Of a DNA stretch of 64,000 bases, positions 1 to 11,107 are shown piece after piece (position 1 is the stretch's first letter; every line of letters starts with the position of its first letter). The stretch covers positions 24,817,072 to 24,881,071 of the forward strand of contig NC_135559.1 of NCBI RefSeq assembly GCF_964340395.1, written 5' to 3'. Under the pieces are notes generated by a model. The model saw only the letters and a program-made list of their open reading frames with translations, made no database searches and was not told the DNA's origin. Source of the DNA: Glandiceps talaboti (taxonomy: Eukaryota > Hemichordata > Enteropneusta > Spengelidae). The translations under genes and the position numbers were made by a program.

Positions 1-1560
1 GACGCGTTTTCACTCGAAAACAACAATTCTGTGAATAATGACACTCGCAGCGATTTCTCGGACGATGTTACCACTGTAACGTATGGCTGACAACGACTTG
101 CTTCCGGGTTAGTCCCTCGTGCATCCGGGTACCTGGGATTGTCGCCGTACGGAAACTAAGAAAGATGGCGATTAATACATCGTCTGATATTTTAATTTAC
201 AGTGTTTCTTGTGACCGGCGCCTGTCAGCAGACTCGGCCATTTTTTTCATCATTCCATTGTATTTAAACCTTGTACTTGACATTTCGCAATATTTATAAT
301 TCTCAACAAAATACCTCAACATGCCTCACTTCACTCGTACTCAAAGCAGCCCCTCGCGGTATGATCACTGATGACATGACGAGAGAGAACCTTTTCGGAT
401 TTACATGTAAAACTTGGAAAGATACGCAAAACGTAATGCAAAGTCTGAAGCCAAATTAAAGTTGTAATTATTTTAATTATTTTTACTTGCCAAATATTTG
501 CATTTTGGAAATGGCAAGACACGTTCATGTCGTTTAACTTTACATGTGACTGTCGGCCAATAAACAAAGTTTGGTTGATGGTTGATTCACAGTCCGCAGT
601 TAGACTGCTCTTGCATAACTTCAACCGCATGCCTAGGCATGCCTTCCTTACCGAAGTTGTCTTAATTCTGGTTCACTGTCACTCCAAATTGCACGACAAT
701 ATAGAATTAATCACAAGTTACATGTTATCTGAAAACATCACATTTTTATAGTGGGTCTGAAGTGTGATTTTAGTGAGTACCAAGAACGTCCTGTGTTACT
801 TGCTGTGGAAATTCACCCGGTCAAATGAGGTCAGCTTCAGCTTCTAGTCGAATCAGGATAGAGTATGCAAATAAGGATGTTGCGGACTGGCTGATTATGT
901 AGAAGGGGTGCAGAATTTGGATTTGAAGTTTACAACCCTGTTTCGAATAAACGCTTGTCACTTCATGCATTTGGGCGCCCAATGCGTAGAATTATGACTA
1001 TAGCACATATTACATTGCTTGTTTGACGTCAATAGTGTCTTAAAGTGGCAGTTTACTTAAAGTCTCGTCGACTGATTTCCAATATGGCGTCGGTCATAAT
1101 ACTCATTAACATATTCATTTTTTTTTCAAATTACAAAAAAAAAATCATAAAAAATCAAAATGAAGATGTGCTGACTTGAAATTAACAAACCTGAGTAAGT
1201 TACCCCCTGCGCATCAACACACCAGATATCAAAGCAATCTAACACGGAGATGATGAAAATGACATTTTATGAAAAAAAATCATAAAAAATTGAAAATGGC
1301 ACAGATCAACTTGGCATGAACAAAGCTGAATAGCCTCCCCCCAGGGAACATGCACACCAAATATCTAAGAATTCTGACTGTCATTTTCGGAGAAAATAAT
1401 GAAAATATAAAAGTTTGACGGACACCTATGATTCACTCTACTCTCTATACTCTATACAACCTATACCTAAAGCTACACTTTCAGCTTTCGCTGACAGCGG
1501 AGCTAAAAAGTCAGAACAGGAATTGGTCTGTTCGTTCTATAATGTAAACATGTACCTTTA
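1..1560. other. no gene recognised
   Basis: No coding region is supported here; the short open frames have no recognisable motifs. Two diverged copies of a roughly 110-bp unit lie at about 1125-1230 and 1265-1370. Both contain an A-rich tract with CATAAAAAA, a CACACCA-AATATC motif and a purine-rich end. They look like an old tandem duplication inside an unidentified repeat. Confidence 0.5.
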
Positions 1561-1764
1561 TGTTATATAATTGAATGGCCCTTCTAAAATGAAAAAGAAT
1601 AATATAATAGGTTTGAGCTATAAAAGGTTTCAGCTATGGTATAAACACATCAAAGTAAAACTTACTAAGAGACTATTTTCCTTCCAAGTTTTTTTACCAA
1701 GTGGTCCATTGTGCAGTGAAAAAGGGGTAACTACCACTTACTTCACAAATACAATTTATAAAAA

Positions 1765-1850
1765 TAGCGCCAATGGCATTGTAGCACAACTAATGTTTAT
1801 CCATATGCTAGTCAATGCTAACAAAAGGTGTTCATTTGCTGAATCATATA
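1765..1850 (+). repeat. HL1 repeat, 5' end fragment
   Basis: This matches the 5' end of the HL1 family described at 56148-57584. It begins with TAGCGCCAATGGCATTG, has the subterminal TAGCACAACT motif, then a stretch resembling the unit around the word GGTGTTCATTTGCTGAAT. It follows an A run (TATAAAA), the preferred insertion context of the family. The rest of the element is absent. Confidence 0.7.
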
Positions 1851-2058
1851 TCTTCTTTATTACCTACTTATTAAATTTTACATTCGTATACAAAATAAAA
1901 ATAATAGATGTTTTGAGGTAGGTAAAAGGAGACCAGAAAAATAGCTACTTGCTAATCAAGTCTGTCTCCTTAGACACAAAGTATAAAGAGGGCAGTGAAA
2001 AAAACCTAAATATCTATGAAAATATATACATTGTACATCAACATGAGTTGCAGTATAT

Positions 2059-3075
2059 TCACATCAGGTGAAGAAAATCTTTTAGTGAGTTACAAAAAAC
2101 ATTCCTTGATGATTTGGACCTAACATCAAAAGGTAAGTTGTTCCAGTGTATAGCTCCTGTATGACATTGCAAATTTACCAATTTCAGTGTTTATTCTTGG
2201 GATTGAAATATTGCCCTTAATTTTATAACGTGTATTATAATAGTGAGTGGGAAATGAACAATATTGAGTGAAATGATGTGGCAAGTTGCCGTTAAGTAAG
2301 TCGTACATAAAAGTGCAAATCTGAAGTCTATGTTGGTTAAATATATTTAGAACTTCCATGATGTGTAATTGATTAAATAGTTGACTGAAGCCTACTGTAC
2401 GATCACTGGAAGTTATAGCTCTGGCTTAGAAGTGAGGATACAGGTCAGATGTGATCGGTATGTAGTGCCCCAGACCCCAAGGCCATAAGTTATATGTGGT
2501 TGTATGACAGTTTTGTAAATTAACTATTACTTTGTGGTATAAACTGACTCAGTCAAAAGTTAACGCCAACTTTTTCCTCACAATAGAGTTCACTTTGTAT
2601 GCATGTTTGGAACAGTTAAGATTTTTGTATATATATAGATGATACCAACAAAACAAGTTTCATCAACTTCATTAATTTCCTTATTGTTGATGTGTAGACT
2701 TCCACAAAGAGCAACTTTTCTTTTGTTTGTTCGAAAGACAATGTAATTTCTTTTGAAATGGTTAATAGTGAGTTTGTTTGCATTACACCATGTTACAACT
2801 TTACTAAAGTGTACATCAACCATGTTTAAATTTATATTATGACTGTTACTATCAAAAGTATGAAAGAGATTGGTATCGTCAGCAAACAACCTAAACTTAA
2901 AAAAAAGTAGAAGAATGAAAAATGTCATTGATAAAAATTAGGAAAAGAGTAGGTCCCAGAACAGACCCTTGTGATACTCAATATTTAATATCAAGACTTG
3001 ATGATTTATTGCCATCTGCAGAGACAAATTGGTATCTATTATGCAAATAATCAGTAAACCATTGTAATGGAAGTC
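2059..3075 (-). pseudogene. non-LTR retrotransposon (LINE) reverse transcriptase, C-terminal half, decayed
   Basis: Read on the minus strand, this is the second half of a jockey/CR1-type LINE ORF2. In order: the palm segment before the active site (PLQWFTDYL near 3050), the SQGSVLGPTLF block (2960-2990) preceded by an in-frame TGA stop, the catalytic FADDTN box near 2875, the thumb segment with NKLTIN, a YGLGVWG block near 2480, and the conserved C-terminal WNNLP motif near 2130 before a stop at about 2059. At least one frameshift (before WNNLP) and one stop make it non-functional. The endonuclease part of a similar element lies at 6466-7595 on the same strand, so both may derive from one disrupted copy. 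RT family assignment is secure; the exact clade is not. Confidence 0.85.
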
Positions 3076-3143
3076 TATTCAAAACCTAACCATGAAGCGA
3101 AAGTATTCCGCCAGGTGGTAAGGATATACATATTCATGAAATA

Positions 3144-4425
3144 ATGAAAGAGTATAAAAAACAGGAAAAAGCACCGAGACAGTTGTCATCCCTCGCACAG
3201 GAAAGGGCAAGAGCAGGCATTGGTAGCCACCAACCCAAGCCAGCCTGCAACTACATTTGTTCAGCACCATGCACCGCCTGCAGGGAACATGAACGCAACT
3301 GTCAGCCAGCCAGCACCAGCTCAGCCACAGCCCACACCTGGCCAAGCACGAAGCCAGCACAGGAAGAGTATTGAACAAACATCTCTAGCAGAAAAGATTC
3401 AGGTAGGTGCACCTACGAGATAATCATTTTACGTTTACGTGTGGGTAGGGTTTCGTGTCTTATACATGGCATACTATACTTTTCTATTGCAAGACGACCT
3501 GGTACTTCCATTGTCACACTTGTGTAGTTGGGCCATTTTGGGGATATGTTGCCACCTATATTAGGAACCTACCCGATACCGTTCGATTTTTGTGTGTGTT
3601 TTTTCGTTTTTCATCTGGCTGCCCCTCCCTCGCCACTAGTTGACGGCAGAAGGGTGGCCTTTTACTTTCCACTTGATATGTACCTGTTATGTTCATGTTG
3701 GTCTCTACAAAGAAAAGAAAGAAAAGAAAATGCAAATGTCCATGAGGTATACTTGCTTGAGAATGCATGAGTTAAGGTGCCATACTGTCCATGAGGGACA
3801 AGTATATGCATATGCACAAGTCAAGGTGCTGTATGGTCGGTCAGAGGACAGACGGACAAACAATGTAAATTAATGTATAATATGTATATGGGTATGCGGG
3901 GAGTACAATCTACAATTTTGAGTATGGCTAGCATAGATAATAAAATATATGTCTGTGTGTTCACAGGTGAGACAACAGCTGGAGAACCTACACAAAAAGC
4001 TTGGGGACCTCGAAAAGGCTGCAGGAAACTCATCAGTGGATGAAGCCCTACAAAAAGTCACAGATTTAGCGCATACCAACACATGGGAGACCAGAGCACA
4101 ACTCTTGCACGCTCTTCGACTACTGGTAGATAGAGCAACTAAAAATGCACACCCCAAGCTCGGAAGATTCCGTGCAGTACTGGCACAGTTTGAGATGAAC
4201 GACTTCGGCAGCAGTGCTGGGCATCTCATCTTATTACTGCTAGGTAACAAGGAAGAACAAGAAATCACGGCAAAGGTCGCCAAGTTTATTCAGCAGCCTA
4301 CAAGGTCCTGGAGATACACGCCTTATAGTCCTCAGTGAAGAAGCTCCTCGAATAGAAAACCAATAACCCAGATTAAATGTTATAATTGCGATTAGTACGG
4401 CCAGAGATTGTAAACAAAAAGAAAT
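3144..4425 (+). pseudogene. gag-like ORF of a DIRS-type retroelement, probably spliced, degenerate
   Basis: A plus-strand gag-like region precedes the RT at 4650-5655. The first part (to 3402) is rich in Gln, Pro and Ala, reads in two overlapping frames (a likely frameshift), and ends in a Lys-rich stretch SLAEKIQ. The second part (3967-4338) starts VRQQLENLHKKLGDLEKAAG, a predicted amphipathic or coiled-coil helix, and continues for 124 codons. Between them is an intron-like segment joining in phase 0. At 4372-4412 the remains of a CCHC zinc knuckle are visible (Cys-Tyr-Asn-Cys, then Tyr-Gly, then Ala-Arg-Asp-Cys-Lys in a shifted frame), interrupted by stops. Gag assignment rests on the knuckle and the neighbouring RT; the precise start is uncertain. 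Confidence 0.55.
3403..3966 (+). other. putative spliceosomal intron inside the DIRS-like gag
   Basis: The segment begins GTAGGT directly after a CAG codon and ends TGTGTTCACAG. The 564 bp contain many stops. Removing it joins ATTCAG to GTGAGA in frame, giving a continuous charged helix-forming sequence. Introns have been described in DIRS1-like elements, so this is plausible, but no transcript evidence is available here. Confidence 0.45.
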
Positions 4426-4649
4426 TAGATAAGAATAAGACCTGGGGGTGACTATAAAAACCCTCTACCTATTGGTAGCCTGCCTCAGCAGGTCCTGTCT
4501 GGGGGTGCCCTCTAGTTATGCAATTTCGTGTTTTCTCATTCAGTTTGTGACCCCTTACTGGGAAACAGAACACACAGTGGAACCCCAAATACAACCTCGA
4601 ACAACTTACGGAGGGTACCCCCAGGCAAGGGCCTGCACCAACCACGGAC

Positions 4650-5655
4650 ATTAACGTAGTAGCTCGTGGAACAAGAAAAGCCTTCCCATCAACTCTGGCC
4701 TTCAGAAACCCGGATGCATTCGTAGCAGGAGAAATCCATAACCACCTAGACACATGGAACATGCTGATGAACCACTTGAAGACAACAAACAAATCAGGGA
4801 TTGGCTGGCTAATGGAGTAAAAATTTCTGAATTTATTACCCACTTCACAGGAAAATATAAAGGGATACACTACGACCATCCTACACCCCCTCATAAAATC
4901 TTTCAGAATTATCAAAGCCCTCAGGAGTTTGGAAAATTCATTTCCACTACTATAGCAGACAGGTTAAGGTCCAGTGCAATCTCAGTATGGGAAAAGTAGG
5001 CTGTGACCCTCCCCCAACCATTGTAATGCCAACCAAAAAAAACATGTATTTGTATTGACATGCATTTCTTAAATTGTTGGATAGAACAAAAACCTTTCAA
5101 ATTAGACAATCTAGTAGAAGTCACCAGATATTTGGAAGAGGGTGATTGCCACTTCAAATGTGATGATAAAAGTGGATATGACCACATCCTAATTAATACC
5201 AATGATCGGCATTTAGTAGATTTTCAATGGACGGGGGGGACTTAGTATGTTAACAACACTCTACCTTTCGGATGGAAACTGTCCGTTTTCGTTTACCACA
5301 CGATAGGGTACTGCATTACCAGCTACGCCTGGTCATTGGGCATCCCCTGCATACAATATATCGATGACAGGCATATGGCGGTCCGTTGTCAAGGAAACAC
5401 AACCAAGCTGACACGATAAGCAAATACGAATTAGCAGAATGTTCAGCTTTTATACTATCCACCCTATGGATTAAGGCAGGGTACTTTATTGGCCTTAAGA
5501 AGAGCATCCTACTGCTCATGAAATCACTAGTCATGCTCGGGTTAACAGTAGACACGGTAGCAAAACCTATACCACAGGAGAAAAAAGAAAATTCCTCCTA
5601 TTAATACACAACACCGTAACATCCCGCACAGTCGATCTAGTTACTATACAAACAA
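4650..5655 (+). pseudogene. DIRS-like (tyrosine-recombinase) retroelement reverse transcriptase, degenerate and truncated
   Basis: Three consecutive frames carry RT motifs typical of DIRS/PAT/Ngaro elements. 4754-4999 gives a conserved pre-RT segment ending in VWEK. 5060-5245 encodes PFKLDNLVEV, then GDCHFKCDDKSGYDHILI and FQWTGG, the first catalytic-Asp block. 5248-5380 encodes NTLPFGWK, FVYHTIGY and SLGIPC-x-QYIDDRH, with YIDD as the active site. 5440-5600 encodes AGYFIGLKKS and PIPQEKKE. Stops and frameshifts separate the pieces. The protein breaks off near 5655, next to the HL2 repeat starting at about 5664, so the RNase H, methyltransferase-like and recombinase parts are not seen. Confidence 0.75.
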
Positions 5656-5663
5656 GTCATTGA

Positions 5664-6462
5664 GAATGACATAGTCCCCGCTATGATTGGGTTTTAAGGA
5701 ACTGGCAGTTTATGTTGTCATTTTCTTGATATCACTACTCACGCAACAACACTTGTGAACCTAAATCAAACAGACTTCGATATGTTGTGTCTGCTCGTTG
5801 GACATGGAACATGCCTACTCATGTTGTATCTCCTCGTTGGACATGGGACATGCCTACTCTTCAAGATGACGTTATGGAATAAACCATTCAACAATAAAGG
5901 ATGGGTTGGGTACGAGGGGGGGGGGAGGGAGGGGGGACCTGGAAACTGGAAAATTCACAAACAAAATGCTGCCAGCCAGCCATATTGGATCGTATCACAA
6001 CGAAAATGGATATGCACATGTATGTCATAGAACACTGCTAATACCAACTTTGAATGAGATCTGTTCAGGCATATCTGAGTTATGGCTTTGGACTTGGAAA
6101 ATTCGAAAAAACAAAATGGCTGTTAGGCGGCCATATTGGATCGTATCACAACAACAATGAATACGCACATGTATGTCATAGAACACTGTCCTAATACCAA
6201 CTTTGAATGAGATCTGTTTAAGCATGACTGAGTTATGACTTTGGACAGGGAAAATTCACAAACAAAATGGCTGCTAGGCGGCCATATTGGATCGTATCAT
6301 GAAACAAATTGACGTGCATATGTATGCCATTGTATGTTGCCCCTGTACAAAGTTTGAAAAAAATTGGTCCAGGCATCTCCAAGAAACAGGTCTGGATGCA
6401 CGGACAGACGGACGGAACCCAATCCATAAGTCCCTGTCCCGGACTTCGTCCGCCGGGGACTA
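5664..6462 (+). mobile_element. HL2 Helitron-like non-autonomous element, near-complete copy
   Basis: It starts near AATGACATAGTCCCCGC and ends GTCCGCCGGGGACTA followed by an A run. The motif TAGTCCCC near the 5' end is the inverse of GGGGACTA at the 3' end (a subterminal inverted repeat). The 3' end folds as a hairpin (AGTCCC with GGGACT outside, GGAC-TTC-GTCC inside). The middle holds three tandem units of about 150 bp beginning at 5950, 6098 and 6251, each with the words GGCCATATTGGATCGTATCA or close variants, followed by a short GGACAGACGGACGGA microsatellite. A G run lies at about 5920-5937. No coding capacity is seen. Another copy is at 55778-57700 and a 3' tip at 12142-12208. The plan matches Helentron-associated (HINE/pearl) elements. 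Confidence 0.7.
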
Positions 6463-6465
6463 AAA

Positions 6466-7595
6466 GTGTAGGCCAGTGGTTTAGCTATAACAGATGCTCC
6501 GTCAATAAGTAATCTAGCTGGACAGTCATCATGACCACTAGTCCTTTTAGCATTTAGGTTAGTAGGTTAGTGATAAATGCTTTCACTTCATGTTCCATTG
6601 TGGGGCTCATAAAAAATGAATTTTTAGAGGGCTCTAAAAATTCAATATCATTAGCTGTTGAACCTTTACAGTTGATTCCATTAAGATTATCAAGTAGAGT
6701 GTTTTTGGCATTTGCACCCCGACCTGCAAGGACTTCGTTAATAGTCTTCCATAGTGTGTTACTGTTGTTTTCTGTAAAAACATTAGCATAATATAATTCT
6801 TTCACTTTCCTAATAACATAGACCAAACATTTCTGTAATGTTTGTATTTAGAGGCAGTATATCTATTAAAATTTGAGCTGATCATCTTGGAATAAAGTTT
6901 GTGCTTAGTCTTTATCGATTTCTTGATTGCTATAGAGATCCAAGGTTTGTTTACTTTCTTATTATTGACTATCTTAGTGGTAAGAGGTGCATGCCAGTTA
7001 CATATATCACTGAATATAGAATGAAATCTCTCGTAGGCAGAAGCCACATCTGTACTGTTATATATAGAATCCCATGGAGCACTTAGTAGGTCAATATGAT
7101 AGTGAGAATAATGATAATGATTATAATTTCTAAAGGTAATTTTACGTTTGTATGATAATTTGATTGGATAACCTTCAAAAAGGGCAAAAATGGGGGTAGT
7201 GATCTGAAATATTAACAGAGAACCTGCATGAATTTTGTATGAACAAATATTAGTGTAGATATGATCTATAAGTGTTTGAGAAGTACTTGTCACTCTGGTT
7301 GGTGTAGATATCAACTGATATAATCCTAAACATTCTAAAGATGTAAGTAGTGATTCAACCTGAAGTGAATTATTTACAGTGTTTATATCAATGTTGAAAT
7401 CACCCATTAAAATACAATGGGTTTTATCAAGCCTACAATCATTCAATACACTTAGTAAACTATTATGAAATTCATTAATATCAGTTTTTGGCTTCCTGTA
7501 TATGATACCAACTATTGTTTTGGAGCTACTGATGTTTACTTTCAACCAGAGGGACTCAGCATGAGTAACGGCAAAATTGTATGTGAGAGATGAGT
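6466..7595 (-). pseudogene. LINE endonuclease to RT N-terminus, 5' truncated, frameshifted
   Basis: Minus-strand ORF2 fragment of a jockey/CR1-type LINE. From 7595 downward it encodes AESLWLKV, GIIYRKPKTD, the endonuclease motif LMGDFNIDI near 7400, a TSQTLIDHIYTN block near 7270 and SDHYP near 7195. One extra C in a C run there shifts the frame before IFALF. The linker follows with NKPWIS, YSKMISS and, after another shift, LWKTINEVL and INCKGSTANDIEFL (6554-6826). The first RT block (CPARLLIDGASVIAKPLAY) ends at 6466, where the HL2 copy abuts. The APE-type endonuclease and linker order is as expected. It is inactive through frameshifts and loss of both ends. Confidence 0.85.
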
Positions 7596-7596
7596 G

Positions 7597-8374
7597 TATA
7601 TGCCAGTTCCCTATCCAACCATGTTGCTATCTTTGCGATATACAAGATCATTTGGCTGTTGCTATGGGTGTAGTCATGTTGCTAGATATATTTGCATATA
7701 TTTTTTAATGTTTTTGTTCTCTTGTGTATGAATTTCTGATATCTTTGCAATATACATGATCATTTGACTGTTGCTATGGGCGTGGTCTTGTTGCTAGGCA
7801 CATTTGCATATATTTTTTGTATGTTTATTCATTTGTCTAGTTATCCTCTTATCTTCACAATATATGTGGTCATTTGGCTGTTGCTATAATATAATAATAT
7901 AATAATAATAATCATTTATTCATTTATCTGCCTAAATTCACAATACGTTTCTATGCTAAAAAAAAAGTTTAAAAAAAAAAGTAATAAAAAGATTCTAAAA
8001 ACTGACAATGTATATTAAGATAAAGGACTTACTGGTGCTAAGGGGAATGGTCTTGTTGCTAGGTACATTTACATTACATTTTTGGAATGTTTATTCAATT
8101 GACTATTAATCCCCGTTGTTATCTTCCCAATATATGTAATCATTTGGCTGTTGTTATGGGCATGGTCTTGTTGCTAGGCACATTTGCATACATTTTTTGA
8201 ATGTTCATTCATTTGTCTTCCAATCCCTGTTATCTTCCCCATCAAATACCAAGGCAATCGGGTTGGCAGTTTTTGAGTTTAAGTTGTCCACACACACACA
8301 CACACACACAGATGGACAAACACAGCTTGATGCCTATAGCACTACTGAACCCACACTGTAGTTCAGTTGTGCTA
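7597..8374 (+). mobile_element. HL1 element copy, 5' truncated
   Basis: The sequence begins inside the HL1 5' region (CCAACCATGTTGCTATC), has four internal units around GGCTGTTGCTATGG with a spacing near 115-120 bp, then the (CA)n tract at 8289-8310 and the 3' hairpin arms AGCACTACTGAAC and GTTCAGTTGTGCTA. An AT-rich and A-rich stretch of about 150 bp at 7885-8035 interrupts the tandem units and has no match in the other copies. The gene-like middle and 3' dioxygen-sensor-like texts seen in full copies are missing, so this is an internally deleted form. Confidence 0.8.
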
Positions 8375-8597
8375 ACAAAACCACAACAAATTAGTGTGAG
8401 AAGAAAATCTTTTCAGTAACAAATATTGTAAATACTTTTAGAATATTAATAATGGAAAGTCAGTGGTAAACTTACATGTTGTTGTATTTTATCATTCAAT
8501 GTGGATGATACCGAGTCTTGTCTCTTCTGTACAGGTCTCTTCTTCTTTTGAGCTCCTCGTAGCCAGAGTGAATTAACATATATGACACCTTTCATCA

Positions 8598-8924
8598 TTT
8601 GTGCACATTGTATACTCAACACCAACTCTACAAGTCAATTTCTTTGTCTTGTGCTGCTGATTTTTTCTGCAGCAACCACCTGTGTGTCACAGACAAATGT
8701 GGGATGTATATCTGGATCATCCTTTGTTACATCAATGTTGTACATCTCTTGCACCTCACTACTATAAGTACACACCATAGTAGACTGCCTTCCTTTCATC
8801 TTCTTTATTCTGATACCACAGAGACAGCACATCTTTACAAGGTTTGACAGATGTTGAGGATTCATAGCTGACATGGATCTGATATTAACATTTGCACAAT
8901 ATATCATAGGTAAAACAAAAATAT
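8598..8924 (-). pseudogene. exon-like fragment with cysteine-rich (RAG1 N-terminal/N-RAG-like) zinc-binding pattern
   Basis: A minus-strand open segment of about 97 codons begins after a good splice acceptor (TTTATTTTTTGTAG at about 8925-8938) and ends at a TGA near 8635. It encodes NPQHLSNLVKMCCLCG, a basic stretch, VCTYSSEVQEMY, then a D-rich stretch and HPTFVCDTQ. The C-x2-C, single C, and HP-x-x-V-C spacing resembles the cysteine-rich region shared by RAG1 N-termini and N-RAG-TP-type transposon proteins, but the last expected cysteine pair is incomplete (CDTQ). A consensus donor (CAT then GTAAGT) lies further down near 8470. It could be one exon of a host gene or of a transposon. Homology is inferred from pattern only. 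Confidence 0.35.
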
Positions 8925-8939
8925 TTGTCTCTACAAAAA

Positions 8940-10240
8940 ATAAAGAAAGTCTTGTTTATTGTTATACTTTGAAGATTTCCTTGATAGTAACAACATGCGT
9001 GAAATCTAAAACCACCACAGAATGAAATGTGCTATTAAAAAGTTATTATAGCCTGCATGCCACCAGCTAAAGCTCCCAAGATGTTGATTTCTAGGTGTAT
9101 GTCAGTGTCACTTTTCGTGTGTGACAAACTGTTCCAATCAGAAGTAATTTTAGTCTTTTTGTACATTCTAGAACAGACATTCATATTATTTTTCATTCAA
9201 AATTAAGATTCTGAAATTTTATGTGTTTTTTAACCATCCATCCCAAACAAGTAAGTTTTAAAAGGCACTAACTCACCTAAATCTCATTCGATTTTCAATC
9301 TGTTTCCGCAGGAATTGTCGGCTTCTGTTGAAAATGACGCTATCGGACCTTTGACCCTTACCTATGTCACGGTGTTGTTTAAACATAAAAAAAAACAGTA
9401 GTACCAGAAGAGGGACTCAGCAGCTTTCAGCGTAACTTCGAAATGTCAAGAGACCCTTGCACCCTACCTGAGGTAAGGATTGAGCTGGTATCCCAAGTTG
9501 TCACCTCAAACAATAGCTGTTGCTAATCTGTTCTTACTTGTCTGTGGTAGTATGCATCATTTCACTGTTGCCAAGGCAGGGCTCAAAGTTGCAACCATTT
9601 TAGTCACATATGCGACCAAACTTTGTCGGGTTGCGACTAATTTATTGGCAGTAGTTGCATTTTGCGACTAAATGTTTTTCCCTGAATCTTGAAGTGTTCT
9701 GTTGAGGCTGCATCCTGGCATCAATCCTGCAGAAAATATCTGATGACATGACAGAGTATCTCGAGTAGGGCCCTTTGGCACGTTTAAATCCCCCACCAAA
9801 ATCAACTTCGATCGTTTGTAAACTAACGTGAAAGATAAACTATACTGACTGTGTAAGGGACAGTGTTGTTGCCATCATACAAGATACAGTGACAACGCAC
9901 AGTTCTATTTATAAAATGAATTGTTAACATAAACAATGCAACAAAAAGATCAACTTTGATCAATTTAATCTACAATTGAATCATTAGATAGCGAAGATTA
10001 GACACTGAAATTGAGGTCTCTCTTCACATGTTTTGTCTACCGTGACTGTCGCAACCTCTGACCAGCTCACTGACGTGTGAAACACAGAACTTAGTACTAT
10101 GGGAAATCAAACATCTATCTGCAACGGAAGCCTTATTTAAACCAAATTTTAAAGGACGGAGTATGATTTTCATTTGTTGATGGGTTAGATAAATCAAATC
10201 AAAACAAGTGTGCTCCACAATGTGGACGAGGAAATATTGA
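8940..10240. other. no gene recognised
   Basis: No supported coding region. At 9575-9680 there is a short stretch with repeated GCGAC words (TATGCGACCAAAC, GGTTGCGACTAAT, TTTTGCGACTAAA), probably a repeat remnant. The remainder is AT-rich and featureless by eye. Confidence 0.4.
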
Positions 10241-10246
10241 CTGATA

Positions 10247-11107
10247 TAATTCTGACATTATAAATTTAGAACAAAGGTTAGACCCAACAATAAACATGAC
10301 CAAAACCCAATATCAATCCATGAAATAAAACAAGTTATTAAAACCCTAAAAAAAACCAAAGCTACAGTGGAAGACAAGATTTGCAATAACATGATAAAAT
10401 ATGGTCAATCTCACTTAATGAAGCCAATCCATAAATTATTAATAATGTTGGTTTCTTATATAGCGCTTTCCCACTCCGTGCTCAAAGCGCTTTACAATTA
10501 TTACCCCTGGCTCGGATCAGAACAGCACAACGGCCCTTTAGTCTTCCTCAACTCCCCGGGGAGCATACAATCCATTGCAGCCATTTAAGCGCATAGGATT
10601 AAAGCCTTCACTTTGCAACCTACATCCTACCAGGTCCCCAGTTATACAGCTGGGTTGACTGAGGCACAGTCGTGGTTCAAATCTTGCCCAAGGACTTTAG
10701 CCACTCAGAAACAAACAGCAGGCAGCGACAGGGCTCGAACCTGCAACCTGTAGATTCCAAGCCGGTCATGCTAACCATTCACCCATCATGACTCCACATA
10801 TTCAATATTGTATGTAGCTCTAATGTATTTCCAAAAATCATGGAATACCAGCATTATTGTTCCAATCCACAAATCAGGATCCAAATCAATTCCATCAAAC
10901 TACATGTACTGAGGAATTGCAATATCTAGTTATCAATAAATATTTACATCAAAACAAACAACTCAAAAAACAAAAACAAAAACAAAACAAAAAATGTATG
11001 CCTGTTTTGTAGATATGAAAAAAAGCGTTTGGTAGTGTTTGGCATGATGGCCTTTATAACATGTATAAAATGATCAAAAACATACAGAAATGCAACTTAT
11101 AAAGTGA
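10247..11107 (+). pseudogene. LINE RT N-terminal half, interrupted by a SINE
   Basis: Plus-strand RT fragment. The segment 10270-10446 encodes NPISIHEIKQVIKTLKKTKA and NMIKYGQ. After the SINE at 10447-10797 the same ORF resumes: FNIVCSSNVFPK, then SIIVPIHKSGSK and SNY, then YACFVDMKKAF with a 1-nt shift, and SVWHDGLYNMYKMIK, which is RT motif A. This order (KA-x-x-D, IHKSGS, VDMKKAF-x-SVWHDGL) is typical of invertebrate LINEs. The copy stops at 11107 where a Helitron 3' terminus begins. The A-rich stretch 10945-10995 replaces part of the fingers region. It is inactive. Confidence 0.8.
10447..10797 (-). mobile_element. tRNA-derived SINE inserted in a LINE
   Basis: On the minus strand the element begins GTCATGATGGGTGAATGGTT and carries a perfect pol III B box, GGTTCGAGCCC, at about 10731-10741, with an A-box-like stretch about 40 bp upstream. 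The head resembles a serine-type tRNA in its first bases. The body ends in a segment containing CAAAGCGCTTTA and TATATAGCGCTTT near 10455-10495. It splits an RT ORF whose two halves read on either side. No clear target-site duplication was found by eye. Confidence 0.75.

Noticed and set aside
10447-10797. A true tRNA gene
   Set aside because: The B box is perfect but the cloverleaf does not close and a 280-bp non-tRNA body is attached; a SINE fits better.
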